Source: Coneutiohabitans sp964457925 (lineage in GTDB: Bacteria; Zhuqueibacterota; Zhuqueibacteria; Zhuqueibacterales; Zhuqueibacteraceae). Taken from it: a stretch of DNA of 64,000 nt. The stretch lies in NCBI GenBank assembly GCA_964457925.1, contig CAYWGH010000013.1, positions 62,001-126,000 on the forward strand, read 5' to 3'. The notes under the pieces are model-generated. The model searched no databases. It had not been told where the DNA came from and saw only the letters and a program-made list of their open reading frames with translations. Positions 31,430 through 39,923 of this stretch are shown here, piece by piece. Numbering within the stretch: position 1 is the stretch's first letter; the number at the start of each line of letters is the position of its first letter. A program made the position numbers and the translations under genes.

Positions 31430-32377
31430 TTACAGCTCCCACATCAAACCGGTGCGCACATTTACTTTTTCATCTTGCACACCATGCAGATTCTCCAGCA
31501 CCGGAATTTGCACTTGGCTGCGCAGCGACAATGCGCCGCCGAGCCGCAAGCGCAACCCCGGGGAAAGATATACCGCTGTGCCGCCGCTGTTGGCGTCCAG
31601 TTCACCGCCTTCGTCGTCATAATCGGCGACGCGGCCGTTGATCTCGGCAATGAGGTCGAGAGTTCCGGCCATTGCTTTTTGCGCTGCCGCATTGAAGCGG
31701 AAGATATTGCCATAAGCAAAATTGTGATCGTTCGCGCCGTTGGCTTGATAGCTTGCGCTGAAAAACAGCGGCAGAGTGCCGGTGGAATGCAATAGCTGCA
31801 CACCGAAAATGCCCGCCCAAGCGCCGCTGCCGGTTTGCAAATGTTGATCCAGCAGCACGCCGGCGTCATCATATTGATTGGATGCGCCGAGGGGGATGCG
31901 CCCGCCCGCCAGGCCGTGCAACTGCCACGCGCCGCCAAACTGCAAGAGCTGCGCAATAGCCAAAACCTCCGGATCGCCCAGGCCGTTGGCGGTCTGCGCG
32001 CCTTCAGCCGTGGAAATGCGATTGAACGTGTACGGCGCTGTGGCCAGCAGCATGAGCCGGTTGCTCAAACCGTATTTCAACGTAAGCTGCACAGCATTCT
32101 GCGAATGCGATTGCGGCACCTCCACTTCATGCTGCAGGCGATGCAGAGAGCCGGCTTTGGCCAGGCCATGATCACCTTCATGAGTATTGTGCAAATGCGT
32201 GCTGCTCTTGCGCGTGTTGAAATGTTCGATTGCAAAGAGCACGCGTCCGGAGTTCAAAACTTGGGCGTTGTTGAGAAAGAAGCTGTGATCGCCGCAGCGA
32301 CAAACCGAACACGGCAATGCCGCGCCGGCATAAAGCAAAAAGGCAAAAACGGCCGTTCGCATGCAAATCGTTTTCAT
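31430..32377 (-). CDS. Outer-membrane beta-barrel protein with His/Cys-rich N-terminus
   Basis: This 315-residue protein starts with a signal peptide (AVFAFLLYAGAALPCSVCRCGDHSF) whose end contains a Cys-rich CSVCRCGD, followed by a His-rich patch (STHLHNTHEGDHG). The rest alternates aromatic and glycine strands like a 12- to 14-strand outer-membrane barrel (LTLKYGLSNRLMLLATAPYTF, LRLRLGGALSLRSQVQIPV, ending GLMWEL). This resembles the transporter or channel proteins often found next to metal TonB receptors, and the His/Cys patches suggest metal binding. The start is the ATG at 32377 after GCGGAGATT. It is the last gene of a minus-strand set with the Cys-rich protein and the TonB receptor. Confidence 0.6.
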   Translation of the reverse strand: MKTICMRTAVFAFLLYAGAALPCSVCRCGDHSFFLNNAQVLNSGRVLFAIEHFNTRKSSTHLHNTHEGDHGLAKAGSLHRLQHEVEVPQSHSQNAVQLTLKYGLSNRLMLLATAPYTFNRISTAEGAQTANGLGDPEVLAIAQLLQFGGAWQLHGLAGGRIPLGASNQYDDAGVLLDQHLQTGSGAWAGIFGVQLLHSTGTLPLFFSASYQANGANDHNFAYGNIFRFNAAAQKAMAGTLDLIAEINGRVADYDDEGGELDANSGGTAVYLSPGLRLRLGGALSLRSQVQIPVLENLHGVQDEKVNVRTGLMWEL

Positions 32378-32544
32378 ATAATCTCCGCGGAGAATTAAGG
32401 TTCTTAATAGTGAGAGATTCCCGTTCCGGGCAAAAGCGTAGCACAACTTTCATGTTGCGAAGAATTTTTTTTCAACATGAATATTGAGCTGTAGTCAAAA
32501 TACTTCAAAATTAACCCGAAACGGGCAGAATAGCGGTTTTTTGC

Positions 32545-32967
32545 TCAAATCCAACGGGGCGGGGGATCGGGCGGGATGCGCGTAAAATCGCGGTAAGAGA
32601 TCAATACGAAAAAGAGATGCAAATCCTGGCAGGCAAGCCGGGGCGCAATGGCATCCGCGCGCCGCGGCAAGGCCTCCCAGCGCAGCATGAGAAACAAATC
32701 TTGCGGCGTGGAAGCGCCGCAAGAGACGTAGGCATAAGAATCGTTTTGAGCGGAAGCCGGTTTTTCGCCGCAGGCCTGGCCGGGTGCCGCCCCGGCGCAG
32801 CAGCACACGCCGCTGCAACCATGCGCGCAGCGGTTGTGCCCGGGCCCGCGTTGTCCGTAAAAAGCCGGCAGTACGTGCACGCCGCCGGCAACGGCGAACA
32901 GGGCCATCAGCAGCACGCCGCAAAGCGTGCGCGGCAACCGGCGATAAGTGTAGCAGGCGCAAAACAT
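32545..32967 (-). CDS. Small Cys-rich membrane-anchored protein of unknown function
   Basis: This ~140-residue protein has one hydrophobic segment near the N-terminus (TLCGVLLMALFAVAGGVHVLP). A cysteine-dense stretch follows (CAHGCSGVCCC, then CGEKP and YVSCG), then a conserved-looking tail ending IPPDPPPRWI. I recognise no family. Position between the TonB receptor and the barrel protein, plus the cysteine cluster, suggests metal or redox handling in the periplasm. I use the ATG at 32967; a TTG at 32976 is 9 bp upstream. The frame and its composition look real, but a shorter or absent protein is possible. Confidence 0.45.
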   Translation of the reverse strand: MFCACYTYRRLPRTLCGVLLMALFAVAGGVHVLPAFYGQRGPGHNRCAHGCSGVCCCAGAAPGQACGEKPASAQNDSYAYVSCGASTPQDLFLMLRWEALPRRADAIAPRLACQDLHLFFVLISYRDFTRIPPDPPPRWI

Positions 32968-33101
32968 GGGTGGCAAGATATAACTCTTTTCATCTTACGC
33001 AAGCATGATGTCACCACCGGGCTAACGTAGTGCAGACATCTTGTTTGCAAGCAAGGATGCTTGCGCTGCAGGGAAGTTGTTTGCTGCTTTGCCGCCATCG
33101 G

Positions 33102-35234
33102 CTAAAATGCATACCGGCTTCCCAGGTGCACCAAACGCGGGCTGCCGACTTGAATGCCGCGCGTGCGATCGACGATATACGCCTTGTCCGCGAGGTTTTT
33201 TACGGCGATGAAAAACGTCATGTGCGCGGAGGGAAGATGGTAATTGAGCGCCGCATTCCAAATCGTGTAGGCTGCCAGCTCACCTCGCTGGCCGTCGGCT
33301 GTCGGCGCAGCGGTGTTGGCAAAATCGGCGAACTGCGCGCCAACATGCACGGCTTCCAGCAAGGCGTCGAAGCCATTGCGGGCATATCCGGCCGCAGCGG
33401 TGAGCATGTGTTTGGGTGCATAGGGCTGGCGATTTCCGGCGGCGCTGCCGGTGACGATGGCGCCGCCCACCACTTGGGAAAACGGCGTGGTTTGCTCGGC
33501 TTCGGGCAGCCAGGTGTAAGCGCCGTCAACGTAAAATCCATTCTCAAAACCATAACGGCTGGAAAGTTCAACGCCCTGGAATAAGGCCTCGCCTTGCGAG
33601 AGCGGTGTGCCGCCGCCGGCAATCGAGCCGACCGCGATCAAACGCGAGAAATCATTTCTAAAAAATGTGGCCTGAATCAGGCTCCCCGCGATAGGTTGAA
33701 ACCGGGCACCAAGCTCCCAGTTGGTTGATTCTTCCGCTTCGACTTCTGTTGAAGTGCCGGTTCCGTCGATGACGTCTTCCGTGCGCGGCGGCGCGAAGCC
33801 GAGATGCACACCTGCAAACATCGTTAGCGTGCTTGCGGGATTCCATGTCGCGCCTAGGCTGGGAATCCATTTACTCAAATCATCGGATCCGGAAAGTCCG
33901 CCGGGAAGCCGGTTGGTGCGTGAGGAATTGATATGTTCATAGCGCAAGCCGGGGGTGAGGGACCATGCGCCGAGAAAAAAGCGATTGATTAAGAACGCAG
34001 AGTAAGCCGTGGTCTCGCGTAAATTGTCTTCCACCACCGAACCGGTTCGCGCCGTCGGCGAAGCGCCATTCATTTGTATGCGATCTTGATTTTCAAAATG
34101 CGCTTTGACGCCGGCTTGTAACTCGCTCGAAACGCCGAAAGCTGTGTGCACAAACTTTAGGCGCGGCTCGACGCCCCAAGTGGTATACTCGCGCAGCCGG
34201 CCTTGAATCGAATTGAGCGTGTCGGGATTGACGCGCAAGCCTGCCAGGCGGGCATCCCGGAAAGCCGTGCCCGCTGCGCCGCCTTGTGTGTCCGTCGTCG
34301 TGCTCGATTGCCGCCACCAATCACGGCTGAAATTGGAAAAGTACAGAGTGGTAGTCAGTAGCGTGCTTCCCCTTAGTTGAAGATTATGCGTTGCCGAAGC
34401 GCCGTAGCGAGTGATGTTGAAATTGTCGTTTTTGAAGGGATTGTAGCGTGCGCCAAAGTTGCGGTATTCGGCCTCGGTAAGCCCGCTGTAACCCACTTGC
34501 GAGTCTTCGGTGAGCACGTTGGCGCGCAGCGTGAGCGCCTGGCTTTTGCTCAAAGCCACCACGGTTTTAAAATTCACGTCATTGAGCTTTGAGTGAATAT
34601 TATCGCGCGCGCCATCGCCTTGCTTGCGCGTATAATCCAAGACCATGCGATGGCCGCCGAACCGGAACTTGCCGTCGAAAAACTCGCGGCTGCCGCCGGT
34701 GATGGAAGCAAAGCCTCCGGGCTTGACCTGCGGCGCGGGTGTGATATAATTGATAATTCCGCCGATCGTCTGCGGCCCAAAGAGAATCTGCCCCGCGCCT
34801 TTCAACAATTCGATGCGCTCGAAACGGTCGATGGGAGGATGATAGTAGCTCGCATTGTCGCCATAGGGCGCGTAGGCCAGCGGCACACCGTCTTCAAGCA
34901 GCGTGAGTTTGGTCGAGCGCGTGGGATTCAAGCCGCGAATGCCGATGTTGGGGCGCAAGCCGAAGCCTTCTTCGTCGCGGGCATTCACGCCGGGCAGCTT
35001 GCGCACTGCTTCGTTGGCGGTAAACGGCCGGCTGGCTTCCAGCGTGCGTAAGTCCAGCACATTGGCGCTGCCGGGGATGGCATTAAGATTTTCCGCCTTG
35101 CCGACGACCACGACTTCAGGCATGACATAAGACGTATCTTCGGAAACGGCGGCGTTTTCCTGTTGCGCCAAAAGCAGGTTGGCGCAAACAGTGATAAGCG
35201 CCAACGGGCACAAGATTCGTTGCATTTCGAGCAT
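33102..35234 (-). CDS. TonB-dependent outer-membrane receptor
   Basis: This 710-residue receptor has a signal peptide ending LLLAQQ and an N-terminal segment with a TonB-box-like EVVVVG. The plug domain follows (VRKLPGVNARDEEGFGLRPNIGIRGLNPTRS, then RIELLKGAGQILFGPQTIGGIINYITP). A long C-terminal beta barrel ends SRYAF, with the terminal Phe typical of outer-membrane barrels. It resembles FecA-type siderophore or metal-chelate receptors that import ligand using TonB energy. The substrate is not readable. Divergent from the DtxR-family regulator across an AT-rich region, it is probably metal-regulated and part of the iron-uptake locus. Confidence 0.85.
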   Translation of the reverse strand: MLEMQRILCPLALITVCANLLLAQQENAAVSEDTSYVMPEVVVVGKAENLNAIPGSANVLDLRTLEASRPFTANEAVRKLPGVNARDEEGFGLRPNIGIRGLNPTRSTKLTLLEDGVPLAYAPYGDNASYYHPPIDRFERIELLKGAGQILFGPQTIGGIINYITPAPQVKPGGFASITGGSREFFDGKFRFGGHRMVLDYTRKQGDGARDNIHSKLNDVNFKTVVALSKSQALTLRANVLTEDSQVGYSGLTEAEYRNFGARYNPFKNDNFNITRYGASATHNLQLRGSTLLTTTLYFSNFSRDWWRQSSTTTDTQGGAAGTAFRDARLAGLRVNPDTLNSIQGRLREYTTWGVEPRLKFVHTAFGVSSELQAGVKAHFENQDRIQMNGASPTARTGSVVEDNLRETTAYSAFLINRFFLGAWSLTPGLRYEHINSSRTNRLPGGLSGSDDLSKWIPSLGATWNPASTLTMFAGVHLGFAPPRTEDVIDGTGTSTEVEAEESTNWELGARFQPIAGSLIQATFFRNDFSRLIAVGSIAGGGTPLSQGEALFQGVELSSRYGFENGFYVDGAYTWLPEAEQTTPFSQVVGGAIVTGSAAGNRQPYAPKHMLTAAAGYARNGFDALLEAVHVGAQFADFANTAAPTADGQRGELAAYTIWNAALNYHLPSAHMTFFIAVKNLADKAYIVDRTRGIQVGSPRLVHLGSRYAF

Positions 35235-35413
35235 CGATAACTCCTCCTTCAGATTTTATGTGCTCAGGTGGTTGAGATTTTCAATATAAGTATGTTTTCT
35301 GATTTTATTTAATTTAAGTCGTTAATGCCAGAATCAAAATCTGTAGTAAGATGTGTATGAAACGATTTGTTAAATCCGACGAGAAAGCACTATATGATTC
35401 TTTAACAATCTTT

Positions 35414-35433
35414 TTGTTTTAATATTAAAACAA
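35414..35433. promoter_or_regulatory. 20-bp perfect palindrome, candidate DtxR-family operator
   Basis: TTGTTTTAATATTAAAACAA at 35414-35433 is a perfect palindrome in the AT-rich 418-bp divergent region 35235-35652, between the TonB receptor and the DtxR-family regulator. DtxR/MntR proteins bind palindromes of about this size. A shorter one, ATTTCAA and TTGAAAT around GCGT, lies at 35526-35543. Operator status is inference. Nothing else in the region looks like a gene. Confidence 0.45.
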
Positions 35434-35652
35434 TATGATCAAATATAATTCCTAACATATGCCAATGCAACATTTTTTTTACTAATAAACAAGATTTTCC
35501 TTGCTTCATTTTACCACAAATGCTAATTTCAAGCGTTTGAAATATAAATCAATGAGTTATAGACTAAATCAAATATCTGATTAATTGAACATCTTGATCT
35601 GGTTTTGAAATTATTGACTTGGGCAAACGGTGATTTTGCGAGGAAATAAATT

Positions 35653-36219
35653 ATGAACACAAATGTCTGGAAGGAATTCGATCAAAACGTGATCAGCCAC
35701 AGCGGCGCGCACCATTTGATGGCGATCGACGGATTGCTGCGCAAGCAAGGTTATGCCCGAGTGACGGATGTTGCCAAATCGCTGAGCATCACCCGCGGCA
35801 GCGCCTCGATCACGCTTAAAGCGTTGAAGGAGAGAGGGCTGGTTGAAGAAGATGAAAACAAGTTTTTGCATCTCTCCAAGCTGGGCAATTCGCTGGCGCA
35901 GAAAATCGAATCGAAACGCATTATTCTCATCAAATTCTTGAAAGATGTTCTGCATGTTTCGCCGGAACAAGCCGAAATTGACGCATGCAAAGTCGAACAC
36001 CTGATCAGCATCGAAACCGGCGAGCATTTGCTGGCCTTTTTGAAATTTCTTTTCTCCGGAGACCTGCGGGCGGTTGATTTTTTGAAGGCATTCCTGAGTT
36101 ACAAAAATGCCTGCGGCGACATCACGCAATGTCCGGTGTGCGAGACGGATTGCTTGATCAATACCGACTTTAGTGAAAACCCCAAGCCCGCCGGCAATCG
36201 TTTCACATTGAGCAAATAA
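35653..36219 (+). CDS. DtxR/MntR-family metal-dependent transcriptional regulator
   Basis: This 188-residue regulator has an N-terminal winged helix (VTDVAKSLSITRGSASITLKALKERGLVEED). The DtxR-type metal-binding and dimerisation domain follows, with EIDACKVEHLIS (Glu, Cys and His metal ligands) and a second EH pair (IETGEHLL). The family represses uptake genes when Fe2+ or Mn2+ is bound. A C-terminal extension carries CPVCETDC, a possible additional metal or redox site. It is encoded head-to-head with the TonB receptor and just upstream of feoAB, so it most likely controls both units. The ribosome site is GCGAGGAAA. Confidence 0.85.
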   Translation: MNTNVWKEFDQNVISHSGAHHLMAIDGLLRKQGYARVTDVAKSLSITRGSASITLKALKERGLVEEDENKFLHLSKLGNSLAQKIESKRIILIKFLKDVLHVSPEQAEIDACKVEHLISIETGEHLLAFLKFLFSGDLRAVDFLKAFLSYKNACGDITQCPVCETDCLINTDFSENPKPAGNRFTLSK

Positions 36220-36230
36220 AACGTGCCCGG

Positions 36231-36254
36231 CGCGCATTAATACGCGCATTAATA
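36231..36254. repeat. 12-bp perfect tandem repeat between the DtxR-family gene and feoA
   Basis: CGCGCATTAATA occurs twice without a gap (36231-36242 and 36243-36254). The pair contains ATTAAT half-sites separated by 6 bp in a nearly palindromic arrangement (16 of 18 symmetric). Located 47 bp upstream of feoA, it could be a regulator binding site. It does not resemble the 35414 palindrome, so it may belong to a different factor. Confidence 0.4.
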
Positions 36255-36300
36255 ATAGTGCTGAACGTATTCGTTGTCTGATTCCTGTCGAAAGGTTCAT

Positions 36301-36603
36301 ATGACTACTGTGACCTCTGCTCCAGCGCTGTTGTTTGAAAACAATGACAACAACGATTCCACCCAATGGCAGCCTTTGGCGCATTTGCAACCCGGCGAAG
36401 GCGGAGTGATTGCCGGTTATCATGATGGCGTCGGCGATGATGCCCGTCTCGCTGAGTTAGGCCTGATCTCCGGCGCTGGCGTGCGCCTGGTAAAGTATGC
36501 GCCTTTGGGCGATCCCGTGCAGCTCTCGGTGCGTGGATTTCATTTAACCATCAGCAAAAAAACTGCGCAGGGCATTTTGGTTAAACCAGAGGCGCGAAAA
36601 TAA
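36301..36603 (+). CDS. feoA: Ferrous iron transport protein A
   Basis: This 100-residue SH3-like FeoA protein has a body that reads LPxxxGG-like at the start (LAHLQPGEGGVIAGY), then RLAELGLISGAGVRLVKYAPLGDPVQLSVRGFHLTISKKTAQGILV. That is the conserved FeoA core. FeoA is a small cytoplasmic accessory of the FeoB Fe2+ transporter. The N-terminal ~20 residues are a non-conserved extension. The start is the ATG at 36301 with AAAGG before it. It is followed by feoB after 11 bp, in the same operon. Confidence 0.9.
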   Translation: MTTVTSAPALLFENNDNNDSTQWQPLAHLQPGEGGVIAGYHDGVGDDARLAELGLISGAGVRLVKYAPLGDPVQLSVRGFHLTISKKTAQGILVKPEARK

Positions 36604-36614
36604 CAACGGCGGCG

Positions 36615-38849
36615 GTGTCACGTTGTTTTTTTCTCATGACAGCGCAGAGTTTTTTCCGAAACCACTCAATTCCCGTTATGTCCTCCACCCTCACGAAGCC
36701 ACCACGACTGAGCAGCGCACCTCTGACCAAGGTTGCGCGTGTGTTGCTTGTGGGAAATCCGAACTCCGGCAAAACCACTCTCTTCAACGCTCTGACCGGC
36801 TTGCGCCAGAAAGTCGCAAACTATCCCGGCGTCACTGTTGAAAAAAAAATTGGCTTGCTCGAATCTCCTGATCACCGCCATGTCGAGCTTCATGATCTTC
36901 CCGGTCTCTACAGCCTTGCCGCAAATTCCCTCGATGAACAAATAGCTGTTGATGAAATCACCGCCCGCCAAACGCCGCCGGATTTAGTCATTATCGTTGC
37001 CGATGCCACCAACCTGGAACGCAATCTCTATCTCTGCGCGCAAATACTCGATCTCGGTTTGCCGGCGTTGTTGGTGTTGAACATGATGGATGAAGCGGAA
37101 CGCAGCGAAATCCATATCGATCTTGTGGGTCTTGAGCGCAAGCTGGGCGTTCGTGTTCTGGCGGCCTCGGCAAAAAAGGGTAGTGGTATCGAAGAAATTC
37201 GTCGCGCACTTTTTGCCGCGTTACGGCCGCAAGCAAAAATGGAGGCGGGGTTTTGGCAAATACCCAAGCACATTGCGCAGATTTGCAAACCGGTAACAGG
37301 TTGGTTCCAGGCCAACGCCACGATGGGCGCCCGCCGGGCGTTTGCCGAAGCGCTGCGCACAATTTCGGACGAAACCGTTTTGAAATCCTGGGCGAAGCAC
37401 CCGTATGCCTCTGAATTGCAGGGTCTGGTGAAAGCCGGTCGCGACGAGTTGGTGAAGCAGCATATTCCATGGCGCCAGGCCGAGGCTGCCGCGCGTTATG
37501 CCTGGGTTGATCAGCTTATTGCAGAAAACGTGCGACGCGGTCATGCACATCCGCTCAGCCGCAGCGAGAAAATTGATCGTGTGCTTACGCATCGCGTATT
37601 CGGACCGGTGATTTTGCTTGCGGTTTTGCTGGTGATTTTTCAGGCAATTTTTGCCTGGGCCGAGATCCCGATGACGGCGATTGAGAACTTTTTCGCGCAG
37701 ATGCAAGAGGCCGTTGCGGCTGCTCTGCCGGATGGCGTTTTGCAAGATTTGATTGTCAACGGCGCCATCACCGGCGTGGGCGCGGTTGTCGTTTTTTTAC
37801 CGCAAATTCTTTTGCTCGTTTTTTTTCTGGCATTGCTCGAAGAGTCAGGCTATCTGGCGCGCGCGGCCTTCATGCTGGATCGTGTCATGGCGAAAATCGG
37901 CTTGCAAGGGCATTCCGTGATTCCGTTGCTCAGCTCGTTTGCGTGCGCCATTCCCGGGATTATGGCGGCGCGCACGATCAAGAATCCGCAAGATCGTTTG
38001 ATAACAATTCTTGTCGCGCCGCTGATGAGTTGCAGCGCGCGCCTGCCGGTTTACACGCTCATGATCGGCGCGTTCATTCCGAACACCGCGGTGTTGGGCT
38101 TCATTTCACTGCCAGGCCTGGCATTGCTCGCGATGTATCTGCTCGGCATCGTTATGGCGATTATTGCCGCGTACGTGCTCAAACGTTTCATCATCAAAGG
38201 CAAAACCCAGGCATTTTTGATGGAATTGCCGGCCTATCGCCGGCCCTCGCTGCGTTCGATCTTATGGCAAATGTACGATCGCGCCAAACTGTTCGTCATC
38301 AATGCCGGCAAAGTGATTTTGGCGATATCGATCGTCTTGTGGTTCCTGGCGAGCTATCCTCGTACATCGACTCCTGCGGGCGAACAGGGCGAGCTGGCAT
38401 CAGAAACCGCCACGGAGAATTCAGAAATTTTGAATAGTTATGCCGGGCGCTTGGGCAAATTCATCGAGCCGGTCATCGAGCCGCTCGGCTTTGATTGGAA
38501 AATCGGCATCGGGTTGATTACCTCGTTTGCCGCCCGCGAAGTCATGGTGAGCACACTCGCCACGATTTATAACGTGCAGAATGCCGATGAAAGTTCGGTT
38601 GATCTGCGTGAAACACTGCGCAGTGAAGTCAATCCCAAAACCGGAGAGCCGGTTTACACGCCGCTGGTTGCGCTCTCGCTGATGGTTTTCTTTGTGCTTG
38701 CTTGCCAGTGCATGTCAACTGTTGCGATCGTGCGCCGCGAAACCGACACCTGGCGCTGGCCTTTGTTCATGATGGCTTACATGACAGTGCTGGCCTATCT
38801 CGGCTCACTTGTTGTGTATCAAGGCGGAAAACTTCTCGGATGGGGATGA
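36615..38849 (+). CDS. feoB: Ferrous iron transport protein B (GTPase-permease)
   Basis: This 744-residue FeoB has an N-terminal G domain with G1 GNPNSGKTT, G2 YPGVTVEKK, G3 DLPGLYSL and G4 NMMD. A helical linker and the membrane domain follow, with the Cys-containing gate motifs PLLSSFACAIPGIMAARTI and LVAPLMSCSARLPVY. A second gate half with ITSFAAREVMVSTLATIY comes after. Iron enters as Fe2+ through the membrane domain. The first start (GTG at 36615) adds 21 residues to an ATG at 36678; neither has a clear ribosome site. It sits downstream of feoA and a DtxR-type regulator, the usual arrangement of an iron-regulated operon. Confidence 0.95.
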   Translation: MSRCFFLMTAQSFFRNHSIPVMSSTLTKPPRLSSAPLTKVARVLLVGNPNSGKTTLFNALTGLRQKVANYPGVTVEKKIGLLESPDHRHVELHDLPGLYSLAANSLDEQIAVDEITARQTPPDLVIIVADATNLERNLYLCAQILDLGLPALLVLNMMDEAERSEIHIDLVGLERKLGVRVLAASAKKGSGIEEIRRALFAALRPQAKMEAGFWQIPKHIAQICKPVTGWFQANATMGARRAFAEALRTISDETVLKSWAKHPYASELQGLVKAGRDELVKQHIPWRQAEAAARYAWVDQLIAENVRRGHAHPLSRSEKIDRVLTHRVFGPVILLAVLLVIFQAIFAWAEIPMTAIENFFAQMQEAVAAALPDGVLQDLIVNGAITGVGAVVVFLPQILLLVFFLALLEESGYLARAAFMLDRVMAKIGLQGHSVIPLLSSFACAIPGIMAARTIKNPQDRLITILVAPLMSCSARLPVYTLMIGAFIPNTAVLGFISLPGLALLAMYLLGIVMAIIAAYVLKRFIIKGKTQAFLMELPAYRRPSLRSILWQMYDRAKLFVINAGKVILAISIVLWFLASYPRTSTPAGEQGELASETATENSEILNSYAGRLGKFIEPVIEPLGFDWKIGIGLITSFAAREVMVSTLATIYNVQNADESSVDLRETLRSEVNPKTGEPVYTPLVALSLMVFFVLACQCMSTVAIVRRETDTWRWPLFMMAYMTVLAYLGSLVVYQGGKLLGWG

Positions 38850-38860
38850 TTAACTTGGCT

Positions 38861-38949
38861 ATGTCAGATTCACCGGGAAGACGCAGAGATCGCTGAGAAT
38901 TCACGCAATCTTACTCTGCGACTCTATGGCGGTTTTTGGAATGTGACAT
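38861..38949. repeat. Dispersed palindromic element, copy B
   Basis: This ~89-bp relative of 3327-3425 has the same 13-bp left end, the same AATCTTACTCTGCG block and the same right end GGAATGTGACAT. It starts 12 bp after the feoB stop codon and separates feoB from the small FeoB-associated gene. It has 3-bp and 2-bp gaps relative to copy A. See copy A for its terminal inverted repeats. Confidence 0.6.
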
Positions 38950-39004
38950 GGTCAAATGAAGCCGTGTTATGCCACTCGGGTAAATTAACAGAGATGAGAA
39001 ACAG

Positions 39005-39199
39005 ATGAATTGGCAGGAAATCATCGTTTTCGCAACAGTTGCCCTTGCGGCAGTTTACAGCAGCCGGTTTTTTTTGCAGCAATTTGAGGTGGGCGATAAG
39101 AAAGGCCCGGCAAGCTGCGCCAAGTGTCCAGGTTGCGCGCTAACGCAACCCACTCGCCCGCGCATGCCGCAATTCGTCAGAATTGTAAAGGGTAGTTGA
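39005..39199 (+). CDS. FeoB-associated Cys-rich membrane protein
   Basis: This 64-residue protein has one N-terminal transmembrane helix (WQEIIVFATVALAAVYSSRFF), a short linker and the CAKCPGC motif that marks the FeoB-associated Cys-rich family. This family is usually encoded directly after feoB and is thought to assist or regulate iron passage through FeoB. The ATG is preceded by GAGATGAGAAAC. Although separated from feoB by the repeat element, it is in the same orientation 155 bp downstream, so membership of the Feo locus is well supported. Confidence 0.8.
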   Translation: MNWQEIIVFATVALAAVYSSRFFLQQFEVGDKKGPASCAKCPGCALTQPTRPRMPQFVRIVKGS

Positions 39200-39245
39200 T
39201 TTGAGGAAGAAGCCTACGCGCGATTCGCACGGGAACGAAAAGAGC

Positions 39246-39815
39246 TCAATAAAACGAAACTTTTTTGCGCAAAGCCAGGTGCAAACGGGCGAGATACTCT
39301 TCACGAGAAATTTCGATTGCGCCAAAAAGCTTGAGTGTTGAAGTCATCATTTGCGCATCATGCAAGACATATCCGCGCTTTTTGAGATGCTCAGCAAGAG
39401 CAGCCAATGCAACCTTTGAAGCATGGGAAACACGGAAGAACATCGATTCACCAAAAAAAGCGCCATGCAATGCGACGCCATACAACCCGCCTACCAGCTT
39501 GCCATTTTTCCAGGACTCGACGCTGTGTGCGAAGCCTAACCGGTGCAGATTCACGTATGATTGAATAATTTCTTCGGAAATCCAGGTGTATTCGCGCTGG
39601 GCACAGGCGCGTATCACACGCTCGAAACTGCGATCAAAGTAAATCTCGAAACAGCGCCGATTGAGAATGCGCCGCAAATCGCGCGGCGGATGAAACGCCT
39701 GCACCTCGAGAATAGTGCGGGGATCCGCCTCATACCAACTGATCTCGCCGCTCTCATCCGCCATCGGGAAAATACCCTGACTATACGCATCTAGCAATGT
39801 TTCTGCCGGTATCAT
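39246..39815 (-). CDS. aat: Leucyl/phenylalanyl-tRNA-protein transferase
   Basis: This 189-residue enzyme moves Leu or Phe from charged tRNA onto N-terminal Arg or Lys of proteins, marking them for ClpAP via the N-degron pathway. Typical features are LLDAYSQGIFPMADE near the start, ILEVQAFHPPRDLRRIL, YTWISEEIIQSYVNLHRLGFAHSVESW, LVGGLYGVALHGAFFGESMF and HDAQMMTSTLKLFGAIEISREEYLARL. The frame extends to a TTG at 39887. I prefer the ATG at 39815 because family members begin there and because a plus-strand promoter overlaps the extra region. It is divergent from the DUF2269-like gene. Confidence 0.9.
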   Translation of the reverse strand: MIPAETLLDAYSQGIFPMADESGEISWYEADPRTILEVQAFHPPRDLRRILNRRCFEIYFDRSFERVIRACAQREYTWISEEIIQSYVNLHRLGFAHSVESWKNGKLVGGLYGVALHGAFFGESMFFRVSHASKVALAALAEHLKKRGYVLHDAQMMTSTLKLFGAIEISREEYLARLHLALRKKVSFY

Positions 39816-39849
39816 AACTTGATCAAAAAATTCTCTGCCTGATCTTGCC

Positions 39850-39878
39850 TTGACATTTTTTCCGGGCTTGCCTATCTT
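39850..39878 (+). promoter_or_regulatory. Promoter for the DUF2269-like gene
   Basis: TTGACA (39850-39855) and TATCTT (39873-39878) have a 17-bp spacer and are followed by GCGCCAC. The start codon at 39924 lies about 45 bp downstream. Compare the almost identical boxes at 27600 and 40972. Confidence 0.6.
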
Positions 39879-39923
39879 GCGCCACAATAAACGTGCAATG
39901 ACTCATGAACACGGAGGAAGGAC

